This document shows, in pieces, positions 1 to 7,199 of a stretch of 64,000 nt of DNA. The notes under the pieces were generated by a model. That model did no database searches and was not told the DNA's origin. It was given only the letters and a program-made list of their open reading frames with translations. Location: NCBI GenBank assembly GCA_020636375.1, contig JACJXZ010000009.1, forward strand, positions 310,001 to 374,000, given 5' to 3'. Within the stretch, counting starts at the first letter, position 1. Each line of letters begins with the position of its first letter. The stretch comes from Lewinellaceae bacterium. Lineage in GTDB: Bacteria; Bacteroidota; Bacteroidia; Chitinophagales; Saprospiraceae. A program made the translations under genes and the position numbers.

Positions 1-2
1 AA

Positions 3-353
3 ATGTACAAGGCCGAATTCAAACTGGTGACCGTCAACAGCCTGCCCCTGGACGTGTCGATCCAGGGGTACTTCCTGGACAAGGAGGGCGTTGTGCTGGA
101 TTCCCTCTTTTCAGAATCCGTGCGGGTGATCGCCGGAGCACCGGTGGACGGACAGGGCAACGCCTCCGGCGTACAGGAAGACGTCACTTACATCGACTAC
201 CCGGAAGAACGCTTCGATAAAATCCGAACCGCCGAAAACCTCGACATCGTGGCTTCCTTCTCCACGATCAACAACGGAACCGTGTCGGTGAAAATTTTCG
301 AAAGCCAATCCGTGCAGGTCAAACTCGGCGCCATTTTCGGCGTGCGGGATTAG
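3..353 (+). CDS. C-terminal part of an unrecognised protein (cut by window edge)
   Basis: The frame is open from the left edge of the window, so the ATG near base 3 is probably internal and the gene starts outside. The 116 visible residues alternate hydrophobic and polar positions in a way that suggests beta strands, with no cysteines and no obvious membrane helix. I do not recognise the family. It sits 150 bp before the DUF5723 outer-membrane gene on the same strand, so a cell-envelope role is possible, but that is inference from position only. Confidence 0.6.
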   Translation: MYKAEFKLVTVNSLPLDVSIQGYFLDKEGVVLDSLFSESVRVIAGAPVDGQGNASGVQEDVTYIDYPEERFDKIRTAENLDIVASFSTINNGTVSVKIFESQSVQVKLGAIFGVRD

Positions 354-357
354 GGAA

Positions 358-472
358 GCGCGGTTCGCGGTTCGGTATTCGCAGTTCGCAGGGTTCACAA
401 AGCGAACCGCAAACCGCGAACCGCGAACCGCGAAAAGCGAACCGCGAAAAGCGAACCGCGAACCGCGAAAAA
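358..472. repeat. GAACCGCGAA-type short palindromic repeat cluster
   Basis: The gap between the first two genes consists of repeated copies of GAACCGCGAA and GCGAAAAGCGAACC on the right half, and inverted copies (CGGTTCGCGGTTC) on the left half. The whole stretch can therefore fold back on itself. It may act as a transcription terminator, or it may be a simple intergenic repeat. There is no U-tract at the end, so termination is only a guess. Confidence 0.6.
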
Positions 473-503
473 TATCCCCCAAACTCAAAACAACCATACT
501 ATA

Positions 504-1874
504 ATGCAGAAAATACTGCTCATACTATTCATCCTAACCTCCTTCGTCGGCACAACGCTGGCTCAGGAAGACCTGGCCACCCATTTCATGCGCCATACCT
601 GGCAAGCCAACCGGACCAACCCGGCATTCTTCCCGGATTATAAGATCATCGTCGGCCTGCCGGGGGCCTATAACACCCTCCTGGTGACTAACGTGACCTA
701 CGGCGACCTGATCGCCAGGGGCGAAGACGGGAAGGACGTCCTCAACATCGACCAGGCCATCGCCAAGCTGGGCGATAACAACGTGCTGCGCAGCAACCTC
801 GACATCGAAACCCTCAGCCTGGGCTTCCGCTTCGGCAAAGTGGCTCTTTCCCTGGGCCATAGCCTCCGCTTCAACGCGTATATGAACTACCCGAAAACCA
901 TGCCTCAGCTCATCTGGCAGGGCAACGCTCAGTTCATCGGCCAGGAAGTGGACTTCGGCCCCGACGTCGACCTCTACGGCTACCAGGAATTCGCCCTCGG
1001 CCTGGCAGTAGACGTTACCCCCGCCATAACCATCGGCGGCCGCGCCAAAATACTGGCCGGCGTGGGCAATATCAGTTCCGAACGCACCAGCCTGCGCCTG
1101 CGCACCGACAGCGATATTTACCAGTTGGAGCTGAATGCCGATTACTACGTCAACTCCGCCGGCGCCCTGAAGTACGACGGGTTTGATGAGCTGACGGTAT
1201 CCTTCGACTACGGCCGGTTTGACTATGAAGAACTGTTCACCAGCAATACCGGCTTCGCTTTCGACCTGGGCGTCCGCCTCCGGCTGGGCGACAACCTGGA
1301 AGTGGCGGCCAGCGCCCTCGACATCGGCAAGGTCAACTGGGACCGGGACGTGACCAACTACAACCTCAACGGCACTTTTGAATACGAAGGCCTGGACCTC
1401 GCCCAGAACATCTTCGAAGATACGGTCAAGGCGGGCTCCATCATCGACACCCTGCGGGAAGTCTACGATGTCACCGAAACCTCCGTTAACTATTCCACCA
1501 CCCTGCCGGCCCGCTTCTACCTCAGCGGGCGGTACCGCCTGAGGGACAACTGGACCGCCGCCGGCCTTGTCTACCTGGAACGATACCGGGATGAAGTGAA
1601 CACCGCTGTAGCTATCGGCAGCAACCTGGACGTCCTGCCCATCCTCAACCTCGGCGCCACCTACGCCTTCCGCAGCGAACGCCTCGACAACCTGGGCCTG
1701 AATGCCACCCTGCTGCTCGGGCCGGTGCAGCTGATGGCTGCCACCGACAACATCATCACCGTCTTTCGCCTGGAAGACAGCCACAGCGCCAACCTGCGGG
1801 TGGGGCTGAACCTGCTGTTCGGGAAAATAAAGCGAGAGGCGGCAGCAACGGGATCACTGCCGGGATTTTATTAG
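504..1874 (+). CDS. DUF5723 family outer-membrane beta-barrel protein
   Basis: The 456-residue protein begins with a clear signal peptide (residues 1-20, cleavage after TTLA before QEDL). The mature part resembles the Bacteroidota DUF5723 family: an N-terminal segment with a WQANRTNPAFFPDYK-type opening, then many amphipathic strands rich in G, Y and alternating hydrophobics, and a C-terminal strand region. Such proteins are predicted to be outer-membrane barrels of unknown substrate. The family assignment is from memory of its layout; no function is claimed. No frame problems are seen, and the start is supported by the signal peptide immediately following it. Confidence 0.75.
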   Translation: MQKILLILFILTSFVGTTLAQEDLATHFMRHTWQANRTNPAFFPDYKIIVGLPGAYNTLLVTNVTYGDLIARGEDGKDVLNIDQAIAKLGDNNVLRSNLDIETLSLGFRFGKVALSLGHSLRFNAYMNYPKTMPQLIWQGNAQFIGQEVDFGPDVDLYGYQEFALGLAVDVTPAITIGGRAKILAGVGNISSERTSLRLRTDSDIYQLELNADYYVNSAGALKYDGFDELTVSFDYGRFDYEELFTSNTGFAFDLGVRLRLGDNLEVAASALDIGKVNWDRDVTNYNLNGTFEYEGLDLAQNIFEDTVKAGSIIDTLREVYDVTETSVNYSTTLPARFYLSGRYRLRDNWTAAGLVYLERYRDEVNTAVAIGSNLDVLPILNLGATYAFRSERLDNLGLNATLLLGPVQLMAATDNIITVFRLEDSHSANLRVGLNLLFGKIKREAAATGSLPGFY

Positions 1875-1911
1875 AAGCTGTTTAAATAAGGATAAAAAAT
1901 ATCCTGCCGCA

Positions 1912-1947
1912 TTTGTTGCGTAAAAGGTGTTAAAAGGCGTATATTTG
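1912..1947 (+). promoter_or_regulatory. Bacteroidota-type promoter for tRNA-Met
   Basis: A -7 box TATATTTG at 1940-1947 matches the Bacteroidota consensus TAnnTTTG exactly. A TTG at 1916-1918 lies 21 bp upstream, the expected distance for the -33 box. The tRNA begins 48 bp further on. Confidence 0.65.
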
Positions 1948-1994
1948 CACTCGCAAAAAAACCACCGCCTTCATCAAAAGATCGGCGGCAACAA

Positions 1995-2068
1995 GGCGCG
2001 GTAGCTCAGCTGGTTAGAGCGCATGATTCATAATCATGAGGTCGGCGGTTCAAGCCCGCCTCGCGCTA
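1995..2068 (+). tRNA. tRNA-Met (CAT anticodon)
   Basis: All four arms fold. The acceptor stem GGCGCGG pairs with TCGCGCT using G-U pairs at both ends. There is a GCTC/GAGC D stem, an anticodon stem CATGA/TCATG with loop TTCATAA (anticodon CAT at 2029-2031), and a T arm GGCGG-TTCAAGC-CCGCC with discriminator A. CCA is not encoded. It has the look of elongator Met. An Ile2 (lysidine-modified CAT) tRNA cannot be fully excluded by eye. Confidence 0.92.
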
Positions 2069-2071
2069 CAG

Positions 2072-2104
2072 AAAAGCACTTCAGAATGAAGTGCTTTTTT
2101 ATTT
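2072..2104 (+). terminator. Rho-independent terminator after tRNA-Met
   Basis: An 11-bp perfect stem AAAAGCACTTC / GAAGTGCTTTT with a five-base loop runs straight into a T-rich tail, just after the tRNA. Confidence 0.85.
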
Positions 2105-2296
2105 CTGGCGCAGCTTCCCGGCGAACTCCTCCCTAAAATAAACCGGCCGCCTCATGCGTTTAGTATAACGCATTAGAAAATAATGCATGCACTGTCGGCA
2201 AAAGAAATTAAAAAACAATACAAAGCCATTGAAAAGGTGCTCTTTCAGTGGCTTTTCTTATCTTTTGCGGCGCCATATTACCTGAACACTCCATTG

Positions 2297-3253
2297 ATGA
2301 AAATCCTAAATTTTAAATGCATGACGCCGATTTTCTGCCTGCTTGTTATGAGCCTGATATTTTGTAACGCCCCGGCCGGGGAGGATCAGGGTGCCAGAAG
2401 CATCACCCTGGCCGAAGGATACGAGTTTGCCTACCGGCTGGACGATCCGGACCAAACCTTCAAGATGCCTAAAAAACTGGAGGAGATTTCCGGCCTGGGC
2501 ATTTCGGAGGACGGCCAGGCGCTGGTGGCCGTTCAGGATGAAGACGGAAAGCTGTTCTTCCTCAACCGGTATAATGGGGAAGTGTTTGTCGAGATCGAAT
2601 TCTGGAAAGATGGCGACTACGAAGGGGTAGAAATGGTGGGCAGCACCGCCTATGTGGTAAAAAGCTCCGGCACGATCTACGAAGTTAAAAACCCCGGGAC
2701 GCCCGGACAGGAAGTTGAAAAGCACAACTTCTTCCTCGACGAAGACAACGACGTGGAGGGCCTGGCCTACGACCGCGCCCACAACCGCCTGCTGCTGGCC
2801 TGCAAGGCGAAGGCCGGCCACGAGAAGGATTACAAGCGCAGAAAGGGCATCTACGGCTTCGACCTGGCTACCAAAACGCTGGGCGAAGAACCGGTATATT
2901 TCATCCGCCTCGACTCCGTCAACAGCTACCTGGAAAAGGATCCCGCCATCCGCAAACTGGAAAAGGTAGTCGAATTCTTCGATCCGGATGAAGACTTCGA
3001 CTTCAGCCCCTCGGCCATCGCCATCCACCCCCGGACCGGCAATATCTATGTAGCTTCCTCCGTGGGCAAGCTGTTGCTGGTGCTGAGCCCCACAGGGCAG
3101 ATCATGCACATCGAAAAACTGAGCAAAAAAATCCACCCCCAGCCGGAGGGCCTGTGCTTCGACACCGACGGCAACCTCTACGTGTCCAACGAAGGCAAAG
3201 GGGACGATGGCCTGATCTACCGCTTCAATTATAAGCCGGGAAGGGTGGATTAG
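2297..3253 (+). CDS. SdiA-regulated-type beta-propeller lipoprotein (paralog 1)
   Basis: The mature part matches the SdiA-regulated (YjiK-like) family: KLEEISGLGIS, DGDYEGVEMVG, DNDVEGLAYD, HNRLLLACKAK, FSPSAIAIHPRTGNIYV and PEGLCFDTDGNLYVSNE are successive propeller-blade motifs. These proteins are extracytoplasmic beta-propellers of unclear function. I place the start at 2297, where a hydrophobic leader ending in a Cys follows; the open frame extends to an ATG at 2183, but that extra part looks uncoded. The lipobox is atypical (LIFC). A paralog with the same motif order lies at 31243-32217. The upstream neighbour is tRNA-Met. Confidence 0.8.
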   Translation: MKILNFKCMTPIFCLLVMSLIFCNAPAGEDQGARSITLAEGYEFAYRLDDPDQTFKMPKKLEEISGLGISEDGQALVAVQDEDGKLFFLNRYNGEVFVEIEFWKDGDYEGVEMVGSTAYVVKSSGTIYEVKNPGTPGQEVEKHNFFLDEDNDVEGLAYDRAHNRLLLACKAKAGHEKDYKRRKGIYGFDLATKTLGEEPVYFIRLDSVNSYLEKDPAIRKLEKVVEFFDPDEDFDFSPSAIAIHPRTGNIYVASSVGKLLLVLSPTGQIMHIEKLSKKIHPQPEGLCFDTDGNLYVSNEGKGDDGLIYRFNYKPGRVD

Positions 3254-3341
3254 TGCGCCGGGGAGAACCGGGTTGGCACATAGGTTGTTCCATTATCAAC
3301 TGTCCACGGACAACGGCCGGTCCATACCAAAAAAAAATCGT

Positions 3342-3349
3342 TAATTTTG
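3342..3349 (+). promoter_or_regulatory. Possible -7 box upstream of the E2 gene
   Basis: TAATTTTG fits the Bacteroidota -7 consensus TAnnTTTG. It is the only good match in the gap before the E2 gene, about 185 bp upstream of its start. No convincing -33 TTG is at the right distance. Confidence 0.35.
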
Positions 3350-3396
3350 CTTTATTAATCCAATTCCCGGATACTTGCGGGAAGAAACACATAACC

Positions 3397-3509
3397 GGCT
3401 ACCATTCCAAGATTGGACAGCCTCGTACAGCGTACGCCGCCAAAGACTGCCATTGGCCTGTACAGCGTACACAGCCCCGGAACTTTTGTCCAACCTCAGG
3501 CGGGCAGCC
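3397..3509. repeat. MITE-like inverted-repeat element, copy 1
   Basis: The element starts GGCTACCATTCCAAGATTGG and ends with its imperfect inverse, CCAACCTCAGGCGGGCAGCC, about 113 bp in all. Essentially the same arms bound the element at 10845-10946. It contains no gene. It lies between the SdiA-regulated-type gene and the E2 gene, just 24 bp before the E2 start, so it could contribute to the mRNA leader. Confidence 0.6.
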
Positions 3510-3533
3510 ACTTAACCCACTTACCCACACCGT

Positions 3534-4823
3534 ATGAGCGTAGTAGAAATGAAGGTCCCTACCATCGGAGAATCCATTACGGAGGTGACCTTGTCTCAAT
3601 GGCTGAAAAAAGACGGGGAATACGTCGAATTGGACGACCCCATCTGCGAATTTGAATCGGATAAAGCAACCCTCGAATTTCCCGCCGAAGCCGCAGGCAA
3701 GCTGATCCACGTGGCGGCGGAAGGCGACGACCTGGAAATCGGCGCCCTGGTGGCCAGGATCGATACCAGCGTAAGCAAAGAGGCTGGCGGCGGCAGCAAT
3801 GGCGCTCCCGGGAAAGAAGAGAAAAAGGAAGAAAAAGCCGCTCCCGCGTCGGCCGCCAAAGAACAACCGGCAGAGCAGAGCTACGCCGCCGGCCATCCCT
3901 CGCCGGCAGCGGGCAAGATCCTCAAGGAGGCGGATATCCAACCCGAAGAAGTGGACGGCAGCGGCAAGGGTGGCCGCATTACCAAAGAAGACGCCCTGAA
4001 GGCGGCGGAGGCCAAAAAGTCGCAGCCGGCCCCGGCGGAATCCAAACCCGAACCGGAAAAGAAAGAGGCGCCGAAGCAAAAAGAACAGCGGCAGGTGTCG
4101 TTTACCCCCAAGGAGAACTTCAGCCGCGAGACCAGCCGCAAAAAGATGAGCCGCATGCGGCGCACCATCGCCAAACGCCTGGTGAGCGCCAAGAACGAAA
4201 CGGCCATGCTGACCACCTTCAACGAGGTGGACCTCACCGAGGTGATGGGCCTGCGCAAGAAGTACCAGGACCGCTTCGTAGAGAAGTACGGCATCAAGCT
4301 GGGCTTCATGTCCCTCTTCGCCAAGGCCTGCGCCAAAGTGCTGATGGAAATGCCCGACGTGAACGCCAGCCTCGACGGGGAGGAACTCGTTTACCACGAC
4401 TATGCCGACATCTCCATCGCCATTTCCACCCCATCCGGCCTGGTGGTGCCCCCGGTCCACAACGTGGAATCGCTCGGCTTCGCCGAGATCGAGTACAAGA
4501 TCGCCGAGCTGGCCGAAAAGGCCCGCAAAGGCACGCTCACCCTCGAAGAGATGCAGGGCGGAACCTTTACGATCACCAACGGCGGCGTGTTCGGCTCCCT
4601 GCTCAGCACGCCCATCCTCAATGAACCACAATCGGCTATCCTGGGCATGCACGGCATCAAGGAACGGCCCATGGTGGTCGACGGCGAGATCAAAATCCGC
4701 CCCATGATGTACCTGGCCCTTTCCTATGACCACCGCGTGATCGACGGCAGCTCTTCGGTGACGTTCCTGGTGAAGGTGAAGGAACTGCTGGAAGACCCGG
4801 TCGCCATGCTCATGGACTTGTAG
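3534..4823 (+). CDS. sucB: 2-oxoglutarate dehydrogenase E2 (dihydrolipoyl succinyltransferase)
   Basis: This enzyme transfers the succinyl group from E1-bound thiamine to CoA in the TCA cycle. Residues 1-77 form one lipoyl domain, with the lipoylated lysine in ESDKATLEF (K44). A charged Ala/Glu/Lys/Pro-rich linker follows. The E3-binding domain is near 122-160 (SPAAGKILKEADI, GSGKGGRITKEDAL). The acyltransferase core fills the C-terminal half, with the catalytic signature SYDHRVIDG (His400). The EIAVPxVGESI-like N-terminus (EMKVPTIGESI) favours the oxoglutarate rather than the pyruvate complex. Length 429 is normal. No E1 gene is adjacent in the window. Confidence 0.92.
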   Translation: MSVVEMKVPTIGESITEVTLSQWLKKDGEYVELDDPICEFESDKATLEFPAEAAGKLIHVAAEGDDLEIGALVARIDTSVSKEAGGGSNGAPGKEEKKEEKAAPASAAKEQPAEQSYAAGHPSPAAGKILKEADIQPEEVDGSGKGGRITKEDALKAAEAKKSQPAPAESKPEPEKKEAPKQKEQRQVSFTPKENFSRETSRKKMSRMRRTIAKRLVSAKNETAMLTTFNEVDLTEVMGLRKKYQDRFVEKYGIKLGFMSLFAKACAKVLMEMPDVNASLDGEELVYHDYADISIAISTPSGLVVPPVHNVESLGFAEIEYKIAELAEKARKGTLTLEEMQGGTFTITNGGVFGSLLSTPILNEPQSAILGMHGIKERPMVVDGEIKIRPMMYLALSYDHRVIDGSSSVTFLVKVKELLEDPVAMLMDL

Positions 4824-4899
4824 CGGTTACGGCTGGAAACGTTTTCTGCCTGGCGGAGTCATCGGGAAAACGTTTCCAGCCGCGCTCTTATCTTTAGCC

Positions 4900-5153
4900 G
4901 GCTGGGCGCAACCTCCCACGGGCCAATACACCGCCAATCCGGAATCCGAACGTTAAATGAATTCGATGTTTCACCCCCGGCTGGGCGTAAGGGGCCGGCA
5001 GGTAAGGCTGGCGGCAAATGTGCTGGTCAGCGGATCCAGAACGGAAAGCGGCGAGACCTTGGCGGACAGCACCGGGTAAAAGCCGGCCTCCTGAGCAGAA
5101 ATGCCCATGCCGCAACCAAAGGCGAGCAACAGGACAAAAAAGCGCGTTTTCAT
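4900..5153 (-). pseudogene. Stub of an outer-membrane beta-barrel gene
   Basis: Reading from 5153 there is an ATG, a good signal peptide (MKTRFFVLLLAFGCGMGISA), and a first strand VSPLSVLDPLTSTFAASLT, which resembles the start of DUF3575-like small outer-membrane proteins. The frame then stops after 60 codons at 4971, and only scraps of plausible coding follow in other frames down to about 4900. The full gene would be three times longer. I read it as a 5' remnant. A short genuine exported peptide is the alternative. Confidence 0.5.
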
Positions 5154-5290
5154 AATTCTCCGGATAATTTTCTTTCCCCTATATTAGCGCAAAAACCGGA
5201 ACTGTTCAAGTCCCGGACCATATTAGCCACATGAAGTTTCTAAAGGGAAACCCCTATGTGGCCTGTGTGGCAGAAAAAACAAAGGCATCC

Positions 5291-5800
5291 ATGACCTTAC
5301 GCGAATTGTTCCAACTGCTTGCCGACCATCCGGAGTACATCATCTTCTACTTCGCCATCATCCCCGTCATGGCCTTCCTGGCCGGCATTCTCGGCAGGGG
5401 GGAAGGGCACCTCTCTCCCTGGCGGTACCTGTATTCCACGCTGATCTATTTCGTCTGTGTGCCGGGCATCTTTTCCATCACGCTGAGCGCGTACAACTTC
5501 CTCTTCAGCCGGGGCAGCATCATGGATGCCGACGTCTTTGCCCAGGTGCTGCCCGTCCTGTCCATGGTGGTGACGCTGCTGCTCATCCGCCGTAATGTGG
5601 ACCTGGACTACATCCCCGGCTTCGACAAACTCTCCGGCCTGGTGACGGTCATCACCGCCGCCCTCATCATCATGTGGTTCGTCGACCGCACCCGCATCAT
5701 CGTTTTCTCCTACCTCCCGTTCCAGTATGTGATCCTGATCTTCATCGGGCTGCTGCTGGTGGTGCGGTATGGGTGGAAAAAGGCGTTCGGGAGTGCGTGA
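5291..5800 (+). CDS. Hypothetical multi-pass membrane protein
   Basis: The protein has about four or five hydrophobic helices (IIFYFAIIPVMAFLAGILG; STLIYFVCVPGIFSITL; VFAQVLPVLSMVVTLLLI; LVTVITAALIIMWFV; YVILIFIGLLLVVRYGW), ending in a short basic tail. There are no catalytic motifs. The frame opens at 5231, but the first 20 residues look unlike a natural N-terminus, so I prefer the ATG at 5291. I do not recognise a named family. It stands alone, convergent with the porin gene. Confidence 0.7.
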   Translation: MTLRELFQLLADHPEYIIFYFAIIPVMAFLAGILGRGEGHLSPWRYLYSTLIYFVCVPGIFSITLSAYNFLFSRGSIMDADVFAQVLPVLSMVVTLLLIRRNVDLDYIPGFDKLSGLVTVITAALIIMWFVDRTRIIVFSYLPFQYVILIFIGLLLVVRYGWKKAFGSA

Positions 5801-5834
5801 GGGGGTGCCGGGGAGGAACTGGTTCACTGGTTCA

Positions 5835-5867
5835 TGGGTTCATGGCTTTGCCCCAACCATGAACCCA
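5835..5867. terminator. Hairpin between convergent genes
   Basis: TGGGTTCATGG and CCATGAACCCA form a perfect 11-bp stem with an 11-base loop between two convergent genes. A second, looser inverted repeat (CGCAGGGCGCAGAGG / CCTGCGCCTTTGCG) lies at about 5884-5952. No T-tract follows, so terminator function is likely but unproven. Confidence 0.5.
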
Positions 5868-5980
5868 GGTCCCGCTCTTCGGGCACGCAGGGCGCAGAGG
5901 CAGCCCGCTCATCGCTCCAATTCCATTCCCTGTGCCCCTGCGCCTTTGCGTGGGATAATAGCTCTCTGGCCGGGAACCCC

Positions 5981-7147
5981 TTAAAATGAAAGCTGCATTT
6001 GAACCTGAAGGACATCGTTGTCGATCTCCTTTTGTTTTTCTTCCCGTTTAAAAGTGTATTCCGCCTGAACCTTGAAGGTATGGCCGCGGATGTAGTAGTT
6101 GGCGCCAATGGAGGTCCACATTTCTCTGCCTCCCATAATATCGTGGGCCAGGTCGTTGTCCTGGTCGAGCTCCTGGTAGCGCAGGGCGAGTTCCAGTTTG
6201 GGCAGCACGAGGTAGGCCCCCTGGACGTAGAAGCCGTCGCCGTTGATGTCGGCAATGGGCTCGCCGACGGTTTTGGTGAAGTGTTCGCGGTACTCATCAT
6301 ACTCGGCTTCCAGCGAAAACGGGCCGTAGTTGAAGAAGGCGTCCACGCCCCAGGCAAAGAGGTTGAAGACGTCGTCGCCCAGTTCGGTCTTGACGATGTT
6401 GGCCACATTCGCGCCGATCGTCAGGTGCTTGCCCTCGCCGATGTAGGAGCTTCGATAATCGTCGTACGATCCTTTGGGGTCAGCCGGATCCAGCAGGTCG
6501 GCGGCGACGCGGGCCACCGTCATGGCACCCTGGGATTTGCGGGCCAGCACCCCCTCTCCGCCGGCCTGATTGAACCCCAGGTTGTCAAAAATACCGGTAG
6601 AATACGTGAGGTGGCCGCCGAAAGGCCGCCCGTAGATCAATGCGCCGATGGTGTTGTCCGTCACGCCGAGAGCGGTCAGGGCGTCTTTGATCCGGCTGCG
6701 GTCCATAAACAACAGTTTGGAGTCGGAGGTGAGGGCATTCCGGGAAAATACGTCATCTTCGATGCCGAGACGGAAAGTAACCAGCTCGTCAACGATCGGA
6801 ACGGTAAACCAGGCGTGTTCGAGCAGCGCCCGGGGAGCCTGGTTGTACTTCCCGGTATTGTCGACCTTGATCTCGAAATTATAATTGGCAACATCGAAAA
6901 TATTGCCCTTCCCCTTGAAGCGCATCCTTTTGATGTAAAAGTCGTTGTTCTCATCCACATCATTGTACTCATACCGCACCTGCATGCGCACGCCCGGCAC
7001 GAAGGTGAGGTTGCCTTTTCCGTCCGGCGTAACGTGTTGCGACTGCGCCCACAGGGGAGCGGCCGCCAGCAGGGCCGCTGCGGCCAGCAGGAGCAGGCGC
7101 CAGGCTTTTCGGCACCCGGTTTTTCTTTGCTTGCGTATATCTTTCAT
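5981..7147 (-). CDS. Porin O/P family (phosphate-selective-type) outer-membrane porin
   Basis: The mature protein follows the porin O/P pattern: an N-terminal FVPGVRMQVRYEY strand, the YIKRMRFKGKGNIF segment, ALLEHAWFTV, and a GRPFGGHLTYSTGIFDN motif, finishing with an aromatic-terminated strand (LQVQMQLSF). I start at 7147, because the 33 residues encoded upstream are not signal-like while the sequence from 7147 (MKDIRKQRK, then a hydrophobic run ending APLWAQ) is a signal peptide. The gene follows the RND permease at 7200 by 52 bp on the same strand, so it is probably the last gene of the efflux operon. It may supply an outer-membrane pore there; this is inference. Confidence 0.8.
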   Translation of the reverse strand: MKDIRKQRKTGCRKAWRLLLLAAAALLAAAPLWAQSQHVTPDGKGNLTFVPGVRMQVRYEYNDVDENNDFYIKRMRFKGKGNIFDVANYNFEIKVDNTGKYNQAPRALLEHAWFTVPIVDELVTFRLGIEDDVFSRNALTSDSKLLFMDRSRIKDALTALGVTDNTIGALIYGRPFGGHLTYSTGIFDNLGFNQAGGEGVLARKSQGAMTVARVAADLLDPADPKGSYDDYRSSYIGEGKHLTIGANVANIVKTELGDDVFNLFAWGVDAFFNYGPFSLEAEYDEYREHFTKTVGEPIADINGDGFYVQGAYLVLPKLELALRYQELDQDNDLAHDIMGGREMWTSIGANYYIRGHTFKVQAEYTFKREEKQKEIDNDVLQVQMQLSF

Positions 7148-7199
7148 AATCGAGGGTTTTATGTTGCAGATATTTTTGAATTTGTCTTTTGGGACAAGC

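Noticed and set aside
3253..3537. A 94-codon frame between the SdiA-regulated-type gene and the E2 gene
   Set aside because: It spans the MITE-like repeat and has no protein features; it starts on the stop codon of the upstream gene by chance.
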